25,079 nt of DNA from JAITMY01 sp031549685. GTDB lineage: Bacteria; Bacteroidota; Bacteroidia; Bacteroidales; UBA932. A model generated the notes under the pieces. It made no database searches. It had not been told where the DNA came from and worked only from the letters and a program-made list of their open reading frames with translations. Where the stretch lies: positions 1 through 25,079 of the forward strand of contig JAVBPG010000028.1 in assembly GCA_031549685.1 (NCBI GenBank), written 5' to 3'. Below are positions 8,739 through 16,238 of the stretch, one piece after another. The first letter of the stretch is position 1; every line of letters begins with the position of its first letter. A program made the position numbers and the translations under genes.

Positions 8739-8779
8739 AGGGCTGCTATCTTTTTTTTAGAACCATTTTCACACATCGC

Positions 8780-9577
8780 CTACAAGCGCTTCACCCGCCC
8801 CTTGCGCAGCTTGGTTTTGAATTCCCAAAAACTATCGGTGCCCTTAATATCTATGCGGCACACCTGAAACTTATCCTTTAGCGGGAGGCGGTTGATGCGG
8901 TTGCCTATGCGTACGCCCAAGGCTATGCCGTAGTCTTCGAGCATCCGACAAAAGTTGTTGTACGCCTCCCTTTCGCGCGGAAAGCCACCGTAGGGGTAGG
9001 CCAGCACCGGCGTGTACGCTATACCTGCCGCATCGGCTGCCGATAGCGCCTGCCTAACATCGTTGCCCACGGCCTCAGGCTCACAATGCCTGTAGCCGAT
9101 GTGCGCATACGAGTGCAGCGTGTACTCCACCCGCTCAGCAGGAGCTGACTTGGCCACCTCTGCGCTCATAATGGGCATGGAGCGGTCGCCATCCCACTCG
9201 CTGCTGCGGCCAAGATACTTTAAGGGAAGCGCAATGCTCACCTTTAAATCATACTTTTCAAGCAGGGGAAACAGCAAGTCGGCGTTGCTCTGGTAGCCGT
9301 CATCGAAAGTTATGATAATAGGTTTGTAAGGAAGAGGCTGCTCCGGCAGGTTTATCAACTCCCTAAACAGAATAGGCGTGTAGCCCTGCCGCCTGATATA
9401 GGCCAAATGCCGCTCAAGCACATCCCACCTTACCAGCAAATCCGTAGAAGTATCTGTTGAAATGCCGTGGTACATCAAAATCGGGAGACCTTTGGCGGGG
9501 GGAATAAGGATGCTGTACCGCAGCACAAGGCATACAAGGGCCAACAATATGGCTACGCTAAGAAAGAAATAAATCAT
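8780..9577 (-). CDS. Membrane-anchored polysaccharide deacetylase (NodB-type, CE4)
   Basis: 265 residues. One N-terminal membrane segment (about 2-20) precedes the catalytic domain. CE4 motifs are in order: LPILMYHGIS, TFDDGY at 90-95 (Asp92, Asp93), metal His155 and His159 in HSYAH, and AYPYGG at 193-198. Such enzymes remove N- or O-acetyl groups from glycans. Here the likely target is a sugar of the lipopolysaccharide or capsule built by neighbouring transferases, on the periplasmic side if the anchor faces outward. The start overlaps the stop of the upstream glycosyltransferase by four bases (ATGA), so the two are translationally coupled. All metal-binding residues are present, so it is probably active. 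Confidence 0.9.
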   Translation of the reverse strand: MIYFFLSVAILLALVCLVLRYSILIPPAKGLPILMYHGISTDTSTDLLVRWDVLERHLAYIRRQGYTPILFRELINLPEQPLPYKPIIITFDDGYQSNADLLFPLLEKYDLKVSIALPLKYLGRSSEWDGDRSMPIMSAEVAKSAPAERVEYTLHSYAHIGYRHCEPEAVGNDVRQALSAADAAGIAYTPVLAYPYGGFPREREAYNNFCRMLEDYGIALGVRIGNRINRLPLKDKFQVCRIDIKGTDSFWEFKTKLRKGRVKRL

Positions 9578-10335
9578 GATGTAGCGGTAGCCCTTAATTC
9601 AATTTGCTTGCAGCTGCGAATAAACTTGTAGTAGGCACCAATAACCGACCACACAAAACCCTCGTAGCCATTCAGAAAATTCAGGCGCACAAAATACCAG
9701 GTCAGAAACCGTATCAGCAAGCTAAAGCCAACAGCCCACTTGTGCGCCTTCTTACCCTTTTTTACAGCATCGTTTGCCAGGATGGTGGTGTAGGTGTTAA
9801 ACTTTACAAGTTGGTGTTCGAGGTTATGGTAGCTGTAGTGCAGCACCTCTCCTTTTAAGGTGCCAACGGCATCATCAACCCGCAGCTTCTCGTGCACATC
9901 GCAGCTGGTAAAGCGTGCTTTTTTCTTATTGAACAAGCGCAGGTGGGGTTGTCCTTTCTCCGTTCCATACTTAAACGTCCTCCCCAAAAAGTTTAGCGTA
10001 ATGCGAAGGTTGTAAGCGGCGCAGGGAATATCATCCTGTGAAAAAAGGCGCCTTATTTCACCGGCCAGGGCCGGCGTTACCACCTCATCGGCATCAAGGT
10101 TGATGACCCAATCGTGGGTGGCCTGGGCAACGGCAAACTGCTTCTGCAAGCCGTAGCCCTCCCAGGCATGAGGTACAAATTTTGCGCCAAGACTTTTGCA
10201 AACTTCCGCTGTGCCGTCGGTTGAGCCCGAGTCCACCACCACTACCTCATCCGCCACGCCCTGCAGCGAGCGCAGGCAGCGCGCCACGTTCTTTTCCTCG
10301 TTAAAGGTTATTACCACCGCCGACAACTTTATCAT
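9574..10335 (-). CDS. Glycosyltransferase family 2, lipopolysaccharide-core type (WaaE/LgtF-like)
   Basis: 253 residues. GT2 pattern: LSAVVITFNEEKNVARCL, VVVVDSGSTDGT (Asp35, Asp40) and NLDADEVVTP (Asp81-Ala-Asp83-Glu84). The C-terminal half, with HLRLFNKKKARF, DVHEKL and a hydrophobic stretch near 205-240, matches the beta-glucosyltransferases that extend the inner core of lipopolysaccharide (WaaE, LgtF, KdtX type). It likely acts on the cytoplasmic face of the inner membrane. It is the first gene of the three-gene reverse operon and overlaps the deacetylase start by four bases. Enzyme class is firm; the exact sugar is inferred from resemblance. Confidence 0.88.
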   Translation of the reverse strand: MIKLSAVVITFNEEKNVARCLRSLQGVADEVVVVDSGSTDGTAEVCKSLGAKFVPHAWEGYGLQKQFAVAQATHDWVINLDADEVVTPALAGEIRRLFSQDDIPCAAYNLRITLNFLGRTFKYGTEKGQPHLRLFNKKKARFTSCDVHEKLRVDDAVGTLKGEVLHYSYHNLEHQLVKFNTYTTILANDAVKKGKKAHKWAVGFSLLIRFLTWYFVRLNFLNGYEGFVWSVIGAYYKFIRSCKQIELRATATS

Positions 10336-10468
10336 AAAAGTGGGATTATCAAAAATTTAGTTTGTAAAAATACAACTTTTTTTGCACTTTAACGCTTAGC
10401 ACAATGCTGATTTGCAAATAGTAAATGTAGAGATGGGCGCTCGGACACTGGCACGGGCGGGAGAGCAA

Positions 10469-10530
10469 GCATTTTTGGGGGAATTGTAGAGCAAAGAGTA
10501 AAACGCTACCTTTGCAGCAAAATTTACCCT
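10469..10530 (+). promoter_or_regulatory. Promoter and leader of glycosyltransferase copy 2, similar to the purN tail plus leader
   Basis: TACCTTTG at 10507-10514 matches TAnnTTTG; a weak -33 (ATTG near 10483) lies about 20 bases upstream. The segment aligns base for base, with few changes, to 6821-6883, the last about 49 bases of purN plus the leader of copy 1. Here the purN-like part is not in an open frame (stops occur). Confidence 0.6.
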
Positions 10531-11394
10531 ATGAAAGTTAGCGGTTTTACCTTTGTGCGCAACGCTGTAAAGTACGACTACCCTGTGGTTGAAGCCATCA
10601 CATCTATCCTCCCGCTCTGCGACGAGCTCATTGTGTGCCTCGGCAGCTCCGACGACGGCACGGAGGAGCTGATAAAATCCATCCCTTCGGATAAAATACG
10701 CATTGTGCCCTCGGTGTGGGACGACAGCCTGCGCAAAGGCGGCCGGGTGCTGGCGGTGGAAACCAACAAGGCGCTCGATGCCATTGCCCCCGACAGCGAC
10801 TGGGCTTTTTACATTCAGGGCGACGAGGTGGTGCACGAGCAATACTTGCCCGCCATACGGCAGGCCATGGAGCAGTACAAGGATGACAAGCAGGTGGATT
10901 GCCTGGTGTTTAACTACCTGCACTTTTACGGCAACTACAAGTACGTGGCCACAGCGCGCAACTGGTACCGCCGCGAGATACGGATTATAAAAAACGACCG
11001 CAGCATTCGCTCGTACCGCGATGCGCAGGGCTTTAGAAGGAATGAAAAGCGCCTCCCCGGCAAGCTGATTAACGCCTACGTGTACCACTACGGCTGGGCG
11101 CGCAACCCCCGCTTTCAAACGGCCAAGATGTCGAACTTTGAGGCGCTGTACAAGCCCGACGAGAAGCTGACGGTAAAAAAGGATGAGCTGTACGACTACA
11201 GCAACGTATCGTCGCTGGCGCTGTTTACGGGCACGCACCCCAAGGTAATGCAGGCGCGGGTTAGGGGCATGGACTGGGATTTTGAGTTCGACGTAAGGCA
11301 AAAAAACATGCCGCTCAAGTACCGCCTGCTGGATTTTGCGGAGCGGCTAACGGGCAAGCGTTTTTTTGAATTCAGGAACTACAGGCTGGTGTAG
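10531..11394 (+). CDS. Glycosyltransferase, GT2-like (GT-A fold), copy 2 of a paralogous pair
   Basis: 287 residues, soluble, closely similar to the gene at 6884-7756 over its full length, sharing long identical runs such as PDSDWAFYIQGDEVVHE, YLPAIRQAMEQYKDDK and YLHFYGNYKYVA, and the ending FEFRNYRL. Differences cluster in residues about 190-230, which may change acceptor choice. It has its own promoter and leader, is a single-gene forward unit between two reverse operons, and ends convergently with the gene at 11435. Function is inferred as for copy 1: sugar transfer in surface glycan synthesis. The pair is in direct orientation about 3.6 kb apart. Confidence 0.8.
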   Translation: MKVSGFTFVRNAVKYDYPVVEAITSILPLCDELIVCLGSSDDGTEELIKSIPSDKIRIVPSVWDDSLRKGGRVLAVETNKALDAIAPDSDWAFYIQGDEVVHEQYLPAIRQAMEQYKDDKQVDCLVFNYLHFYGNYKYVATARNWYRREIRIIKNDRSIRSYRDAQGFRRNEKRLPGKLINAYVYHYGWARNPRFQTAKMSNFEALYKPDEKLTVKKDELYDYSNVSSLALFTGTHPKVMQARVRGMDWDFEFDVRQKNMPLKYRLLDFAERLTGKRFFEFRNYRLV

Positions 11395-11434
11395 GATGAC
11401 AGATAGAAAAGCTGTTTTGCATGCCAGCTTATCG

Positions 11435-12223
11435 CTACTTTAACTTGCTTATACCGTTGCGGCAGCGCACGAGTCCTAGCTTTATTTTCTCCCGCATCAG
11501 GTCCTCCACAAAATTGGTGTCATCATTGCTATAGTTACTCGCGTGAAAAAGATGGTAAACGATAGCCTTGTTTTTCATTGATTTCATTCTAAGCCCACCT
11601 TTTTTCAAGCGCCAGCCGATATCGAGGTCCTCGCCGACTCCGGCGCGCTGGTAATCCTCGTCAAAACCGTTAACCTCCAGCACATGCCTACGCAGTATCC
11701 CCCAGTTACAGCCCAGTATTTTGCGGCCTTGCTTATCGACATTGCGCTGAAAGGGGTTATATACGGCAGCGCCCATTGATGTGGACCCGGCCATGAGGGC
11801 ATTGACAAAGCTTAGCTTCTTTATGCTTTTCTCGCGCAATAGCTGCGAGGTAACCTTCTCGCTTAAATTTGCCCGCCTTCCGTAGCATACTTTATTTTCT
11901 CGTATCGCCTTAGCATATTCCTTAAGCAAATGCCTATGGGGAACGCAGTCGCCATCCAAGAACACGAGCTGCTCCCCCTCGGCTGCTAAAACCGCCGCGT
12001 TCAAAACTTTAGTCTTCCGAAACCCTTTATCCTCCTGAAAAACATGCTTAATGGGATAGGCGTATTGCTGACGAGCCTTGCCTAAAAAAGCGGCTGTTTC
12101 CTCAGCGTTGTTGTCCTCCGAAATAATAACTTCGAAATTTTTATACGACTGATTATTGATGGCCTGCAGCATCAACTCCAAAAAGTCGGTGCGCTTGTAA
12201 AATGAAATAATGAGAGAAATCAT
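11435..12223 (-). CDS. Glycosyltransferase family 2 with GT7-type C-terminal region
   Basis: 262 residues. N-terminal GT2 core: ISLIISFYKRTDFLELML, VIISEDNN and FLDGDCVPH (Asp90-Gly-Asp92). The C-terminal part LGCNWGILRRHVLEVNGFDE and VGEDLDIGWRLKKGG is the galactosyltransferase-type acceptor/ED motif found in chondroitin and K-antigen synthases and related transferases. Cytoplasmic, donor unknown. It is the last gene of the four-gene reverse operon that starts at 15599; only one base separates it from the preceding gene's stop, so coupling is likely. Codons are noticeably more AT-rich than in the two upstream operon genes. Confidence 0.87.
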   Translation of the reverse strand: MISLIISFYKRTDFLELMLQAINNQSYKNFEVIISEDNNAEETAAFLGKARQQYAYPIKHVFQEDKGFRKTKVLNAAVLAAEGEQLVFLDGDCVPHRHLLKEYAKAIRENKVCYGRRANLSEKVTSQLLREKSIKKLSFVNALMAGSTSMGAAVYNPFQRNVDKQGRKILGCNWGILRRHVLEVNGFDEDYQRAGVGEDLDIGWRLKKGGLRMKSMKNKAIVYHLFHASNYSNDDTNFVEDLMREKIKLGLVRCRNGISKLK

Positions 12224-12224
12224 G

Positions 12225-13118
12225 CTATTTAAAGATGCAGATTAGGCGATTCAGGTGGTAAGCAATGCTGTTCGGCTGCGCCAACTCCTGCTGGGATTTC
12301 TTTCCCATTTTTAAGTAGTATTTGTAAAAAACCCGGGAGGTAATTCCCCATTTTTTCAAAAATATTCTCCAGCCTTTTTTTACGACTTTATGGTTTACCT
12401 TAGCTGTGGACATCTCCAAAAAATGGTAAACACGGCTTTTGGTCACACCTTGAAACCTCCGCACGCCAACTTTCCATAGCTTCATTGAGAAATCGGGGTC
12501 GGAGTAAAAGCCGGGGAAAAACTCCAAGCTGTAGCCTCCCACCTGCTCCCACAGGCTACGATGCACCACGTTGGGCGGCCACGAGGCCCCGCTCCAGTCC
12601 TCCATCGGCAAATCGGCGTAGCGCAGCAGCAGCTCCTCCTCCCTAAAGCTATCGGGCGTTCTCCCAAAATCGTAGGGAGCTATGGCAACTTTCTTATGCA
12701 CATCGCGCGGTTCAATGGAGGTGGACGACAGGAAAAACAGATTATCGGGTTGCCGCTCTACGGCCTCCCACAGGTAGTAATCCCAATCGGGACACGCGTA
12801 CATGTCATCGTTTAAGTAAACGATGTAGTCAGTGGCAGCAAGCGAGGCTGCCGTGTTTACAGCAAGGCACACGCCCACATTCGAAGGAGAGTAGGAGTAG
12901 TCTATGCTGTTTGCCTCGGCCCACTCCTGAGTTCCATCTTTTCCCTCGTTAATATGAAGAATGATTTGATGCCTAAAGCGGCTGTTTTTTAGAATACTAC
13001 TAATGCAAAGCTTCAGCATCGGTAAATTATTCCACGTGGGAATAATAATGCTAAAGCGATACTGTTCCTTGCCCGGAAAGGTCTTAGTGCTAATATCTAT
13101 CGTACTATCGGGGTGCAT
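12225..13118 (-). CDS. Glycosyltransferase family 2
   Basis: 297 residues. A short leader of about 20 residues precedes the GT2 core RFSIIIPTWNNLPMLKLCI; DYIVYLNDDMYACPDW holds the Asp104-Asp105 pair in the usual DxD place; WEQVGGYSLEFFPGFYSDPDFSMKLWKVG is the acceptor/base region. The C-terminus is basic, suggesting peripheral membrane contact. It lies 49 bases after the O-antigen ligase-like gene and one base before the next transferase in the same operon. The sugar transferred is unknown. Third gene of the reverse operon. Confidence 0.87.
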   Translation of the reverse strand: MHPDSTIDISTKTFPGKEQYRFSIIIPTWNNLPMLKLCISSILKNSRFRHQIILHINEGKDGTQEWAEANSIDYSYSPSNVGVCLAVNTAASLAATDYIVYLNDDMYACPDWDYYLWEAVERQPDNLFFLSSTSIEPRDVHKKVAIAPYDFGRTPDSFREEELLLRYADLPMEDWSGASWPPNVVHRSLWEQVGGYSLEFFPGFYSDPDFSMKLWKVGVRRFQGVTKSRVYHFLEMSTAKVNHKVVKKGWRIFLKKWGITSRVFYKYYLKMGKKSQQELAQPNSIAYHLNRLICIFK

Positions 13119-13167
13119 GTTATCCTCTATATCTTACCAAATACTTATTGCCTAAATTCTTCTTTTA

Positions 13168-14496
13168 CTAAACCTTTACCACCTGGCCTTCCGCAATATT
13201 TTTCTCTACCGCCCGCCACTTATCCACATGAAAAAAGCTGAAGTACACAAAAAACATCAGCATGGCTACCTTGTCGGCGCCTATATACCTATCCTCCATC
13301 TGCGCCACAGCAAACAGAATAACAATGGCGGCAAGCGTTACCGAGTAGCTGTTCTTACGTATGCTTGCATACAAGGGGTAAAACAGCAAAAAAAGCATAA
13401 ACAGCAGGCCCAATACACCGTAGTGGTGAAAGTAGGCCAGGTACTGGTTGTGGTATATAAATCCCTGGTCAACGTAGCGCTGGTAGCCGGCCTCGATAAG
13501 GTACTGCTGAAGCTGGCTGTTGGCGTAAATGGGGCCATCGCCGAACAGCCAAAATTCCTTAACATGCGAAAGCAGCACCTCCCATATTTTCAGGCGGGTT
13601 GATACAGAACCCGTATCGTGTCCGCTGGCAAAAAACGCCTCACCCTCGGTAAATATTTCGGCAAACCGCAGCTTAACGCTTTGCGGCAGCATGTAAACCA
13701 GCAGCACCGCAGCCAGCACAAGGCACAGCGCCCAGCCCACCTTTTGCCACGACCTGAGCCTCCGCAAAAAGTAGGCAACCGTCAGCAGCAGGGCAAGGCC
13801 GAAGCTCAGCATGGTTCCGCGGTTGATGGTCAGGAATAAGAACAGCACGTTGACCGCAAAAAACAAGGCCGCAAGGATTCTTTTTGCCCCCCGTCCATTT
13901 ACGAAAAAGGGCACCAGCACCAGCGCTCCCAGGCTAGGATAAAAGGAGTAGTCCTTGAGAAAAACCGACAGCCACTCATGCTTGGTGCCGCAGCCAAAAA
14001 GGCGGCAGCTAAGCACGTTATTTAAAAAAGCCGTTGGCGTTTTAAACAAGGCCGAAACATCAAAGTAGGCGCACAGGAGCCAAACGCCGCCAAGCGCCGT
14101 GCTCACGCCGAAAAGAAGCATGGCGCGCTCAAAATTTTTTTGGCTCAGCCCCACGCTCATGGCCACGCAAAACAGCGGCATGACCACGTAGGCCAGCAGC
14201 AGTTCCTCAACATCCCTGTAGGAAGCCCTCAGCCCCCCGGGATTGGGTAGCAGGCTCCACACGGCGGTAAGCACAAGGCCATACAGCGCAAACAAAAACA
14301 GCGCCTTTATGTACAGCCGGCTCGCGGCATGCTCCTTGTACCACGCCCTCATCTCGCCACGATACAGCACGCCAAACAGCAGTATGACGAGCAGCTGTAT
14401 GGCGCGGTTGGCGGCCACCGAGGCCGGCCCCACAAGGCCCAGCACGGCGACAAACACAAGGAGTATCCAGCTATTTTTGGTAAGAAAATTTTTCAT
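13168..14496 (-). CDS. O-antigen ligase / Wzy-type polymerase family membrane protein
   Basis: 442 residues from the preferred start, with about eleven or twelve hydrophobic segments. The Wzy_C-type region is recognisable: NRGTMLSFGLALLL, then a periplasmic loop with GSVSTRLKIWEVLLSHVKEF, LFGDGP and HNQYLAYFHHYGVLGLL, whose His lies where ligases carry an essential one. Such proteins either join O-polysaccharide to lipid A-core or polymerise repeat units; sequence alone does not separate the two. The ATG at 14496 overlaps the preceding gene's stop as ATGA, which favours it over the in-frame ATG six codons upstream (14514). Second gene of the four-gene reverse operon. Confidence 0.85.
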   Translation of the reverse strand: MKNFLTKNSWILLVFVAVLGLVGPASVAANRAIQLLVILLFGVLYRGEMRAWYKEHAASRLYIKALFLFALYGLVLTAVWSLLPNPGGLRASYRDVEELLLAYVVMPLFCVAMSVGLSQKNFERAMLLFGVSTALGGVWLLCAYFDVSALFKTPTAFLNNVLSCRLFGCGTKHEWLSVFLKDYSFYPSLGALVLVPFFVNGRGAKRILAALFFAVNVLFLFLTINRGTMLSFGLALLLTVAYFLRRLRSWQKVGWALCLVLAAVLLVYMLPQSVKLRFAEIFTEGEAFFASGHDTGSVSTRLKIWEVLLSHVKEFWLFGDGPIYANSQLQQYLIEAGYQRYVDQGFIYHNQYLAYFHHYGVLGLLFMLFLLFYPLYASIRKNSYSVTLAAIVILFAVAQMEDRYIGADKVAMLMFFVYFSFFHVDKWRAVEKNIAEGQVVKV

Positions 14497-15599
14497 CGGC
14501 GCGTAGCGTTGCATTCGCCTGTCAGCTCTTCGTAAATTTTTATGTACTCCTGCGCGCAGCGCTTCCAGCTGTACTTATCGGCATGCGCCCTGAGCAGGTC
14601 GGCGTTGTTTTGCGGCGCCTGCCGGGCGTCCAGCCCCTGCCTTACAACCGCAGCCATTGGCTCGCCCTCAAGCGTCTCCCAGTAAAATGCCATGCTGCCA
14701 CACACCTCGGGAATGCTGGTGCTGCGCGCCGCAAACACCGGCTTACCCGCCTGCATGGCCTCTATGGGCGGGATGCCGAAGCCTTCGGCCTGCGACGGGA
14801 ATACAAAGGCCTTGCAGTGGTCGTACAGCCAATACTTCTCGGCATCGCTAACGGTACCCACAAGAGCAATCCGGTCGCTCAAGCCCGCCACCTCTATAGC
14901 CCTGCGCACCTCGCGGTAGTAGTCGTGATGCACCACCCTACCCGCCACCACCAGGGTTAAATCGGGCAGGTGCTTCATCATATCCACCAGCAGGTGTATA
15001 TTTTTTTTACGTGTAAACGTGGAAATAAAAAAGAGGAAGGGCTTGGCGCGCAGGCGCTGCTCCAGCGCTGCCGCTACCTGAGAGGTTTCGGCAGCGGGGC
15101 GCTGGGCTACACCGTTGTACACCACAGCATGCTTGGCGCCATGGAGCTTAAGGTGCGCCATGGTGTCGCCCTCCACAAAGTGGGAAATAAACACCAGGTA
15201 ATCGACGCCCGACAGGCCGCGCTGATACTTGCGCAGATAGCGCTTCCGGCTCGAGCCCTCCTTTTCGTATAAAAAGTTAAGATCGTGCAGCGTAATCACG
15301 TATTTTCTATGGGATAGCTTGCGACGCAGGTACGGCGTATTTTGCGCCAGGCCATGCAGCACGTCGTAGCGATGCTGCCAGTACGCCAGGAACCGGTGCC
15401 ACCATCTCAGGCGCAGGTAGCGCACCCGGCTGTCGGCAAAGGGGTGCTTGCCGGGCACCAGGAAGGTTAACTCCCAGCGATCGTAGTCTATGTTTTCCGA
15501 AAGCGCTTGGCCAAACCGGCGCGCTACCTCCCACAAGCCGCAGTATGCGCCTTGGAGCTTGCTCAAGTCCACCAGTAGCCTTTTTTTTGCGTTTCCCAT
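14493..15599 (-). CDS. Glycosyltransferase family 4 (GT-B fold)
   Basis: 368 residues from the ATG at 15599. GT-B layout: N-terminal acceptor domain, then PFLFFISTFTRKKNIHLLVDMM, DLTLVVAGRVVH and the donor-site motif FVFPSQAEGFGIPPIEAMQAGKPVFAA with the EX7E-type glutamates. These enzymes use activated sugars such as GDP-mannose or UDP-sugars on the cytoplasmic side. The frame is open a further 22 codons to 15665, but that extension runs through the tRNA-Cys terminator, so MGNAKKRLLVDLSKLQG is the credible start. First gene of the operon GT4, ligase, GT2, GT2, with a four-base overlap to the next gene. Confidence 0.9.
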   Translation of the reverse strand: MGNAKKRLLVDLSKLQGAYCGLWEVARRFGQALSENIDYDRWELTFLVPGKHPFADSRVRYLRLRWWHRFLAYWQHRYDVLHGLAQNTPYLRRKLSHRKYVITLHDLNFLYEKEGSSRKRYLRKYQRGLSGVDYLVFISHFVEGDTMAHLKLHGAKHAVVYNGVAQRPAAETSQVAAALEQRLRAKPFLFFISTFTRKKNIHLLVDMMKHLPDLTLVVAGRVVHHDYYREVRRAIEVAGLSDRIALVGTVSDAEKYWLYDHCKAFVFPSQAEGFGIPPIEAMQAGKPVFAARSTSIPEVCGSMAFYWETLEGEPMAAVVRQGLDARQAPQNNADLLRAHADKYSWKRCAQEYIKIYEELTGECNATRR

Positions 15600-15624
15600 A
15601 TCGCAAAGTAACAAAAAATCAAGC

Positions 15625-15666
15625 AAAAAAAACAATGCTCCAAAAAGAAAATCCTTTTGGAGCATT
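15625..15666 (-). terminator. Intrinsic terminator of tRNA-Cys
   Basis: Perfect 12-bp stem 15634-15645 with 15655-15666 around a nine-base loop, then eight T on the reverse strand (A run 15625-15632). It lies seven bases after the tRNA 3' end and separates the tRNA from the glycosyltransferase operon. Confidence 0.9.
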
Positions 15667-15673
15667 TCGCAAG

Positions 15674-15744
15674 AGGTACCATGCAGATTCGAACTGCAGT
15701 ACGCGGTTTTGCAGACCGCTGCCTAACCACTCGGCCATGGTACC
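15674..15744 (-). tRNA. tRNA-Cys (anticodon GCA)
   Basis: 71 bases fold as a full cloverleaf on the reverse strand: 7-bp acceptor GGTACCA/TGGTACC, D stem GCC/GGC, anticodon stem GCGGT/ACCGC with loop CTGCAAA (anticodon GCA), T stem TGCAG/CTGCA with loop TTCGAAT. The discriminator base is U, the known identity base of tRNA-Cys. CCA is not encoded. It has its own promoter and terminator. Confidence 0.97.
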
Positions 15745-15761
15745 GTTTATTTAGCGGATGG

Positions 15762-15793
15762 CAAAGGTAGTACAAAAAAAATTACCGTGCAAG
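15762..15793 (-). promoter_or_regulatory. Promoter of tRNA-Cys
   Basis: On the reverse strand: CTTG (15790-15793), 20-base spacer, TACCTTTG (15762-15769), a good Bacteroidetes-type promoter 18 bases before the tRNA 5' end. The -33 part lies inside the last codons of folB. Confidence 0.65.
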
Positions 15794-16156
15794 CGCCGCC
15801 TTTCCCTCGCGCGTAATGCGCACGCTCGAGGCCTTAACCTGCCCGCCCAGCGGCGGGTTGAGTTTGGCCACCCTGACCGTTACCCGCGCCGCTTGCTCCA
15901 TTTTTTGCGTAAGCGCTCCGACTATCCGCCCGGCCACATGCTCCAGCAGGTGCGAGGGCTTTTCCATTTCGGCCCTTACCAGGTTGTACACCTCCTGGTA
16001 GTTGATGGTGTCGGCAATGGCGTCCGAAGCCGCAGCCCGGCTGAGGTCAGCCTCCACGCTCACATCTACCGTGAAGCGCGTACCGATGGCCTGCTCCTCG
16101 GCAAAGCAACCGTGGTACGCGTAGAATTCCATGCCTTCGAGCGAGATTGTATCCAT
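15782..16156 (-). CDS. folB: Dihydroneopterin aldolase
   Basis: 124 residues, family length. It converts 7,8-dihydroneopterin to 6-hydroxymethyl-dihydropterin in folate synthesis. Motifs: MEFYAYHGCFAEEQAIGTRF (catalytic Glu at 20-21), INYQEVYNLV and RVAKLNPPLGG with the active-site Lys98. It follows selD by 82 bases on the same strand; the spacer holds a seven-base tandem repeat that ends four bases before the ATG. The gene may be read from the upstream mnmH-selD transcript or from its own promoter; no clean -7 element is visible. Why a folate gene sits here is not evident. Confidence 0.95.
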   Translation of the reverse strand: MDTISLEGMEFYAYHGCFAEEQAIGTRFTVDVSVEADLSRAAASDAIADTINYQEVYNLVRAEMEKPSHLLEHVAGRIVGALTQKMEQAARVTVRVAKLNPPLGGQVKASSVRITREGKAALAR

Positions 16157-16160
16157 TGAC

Positions 16161-16202
16161 GATTTATGATTTATGATTTATGATTTATGATTGACGATTT
16201 AT
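16161..16202. repeat. Heptanucleotide tandem repeat (GATTTAT), six units
   Basis: Units at 16161, 16168, 16175 and 16182 are exact GATTTAT; 16189-16195 is the variant GATTGAC, followed by one more exact unit. It begins four bases upstream of the folB start codon. Similar ATTTATG-type filler is common between genes in Bacteroidota. Copy number could vary by slippage. Confidence 0.9.
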
Positions 16203-16238
16203 GCACCGGTTTCCTTGACGAAAAAGCGCTTGCAGGGG

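Noticed and set aside
8016..8867. Long forward open frame opposite the DxD transferase and the deacetylase end
   Set aside because: It spans two well-supported reverse genes and the spacer between them and has no family resemblance.
10396..11301. Long reverse open frame opposite glycosyltransferase copy 2; a similar frame lies opposite copy 1 (7199-7663)
   Set aside because: The same shadow appears opposite both paralogs because the coding strands are similar; it is not independent evidence of an antisense gene.
15600..15665. N-terminal extension of the GT4 gene (MLQKDFLFGALFFLLDFLLL), which looks like a membrane segment
   Set aside because: These codons are the reverse strand of the tRNA-Cys terminator; the hydrophobic look comes from its T run. 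The ATG at 15599 is the credible start.
16161..16202. Possible CRISPR-like repeat array
   Set aside because: Units are seven bases long with no spacers and no cas genes are present; it is a simple tandem repeat.
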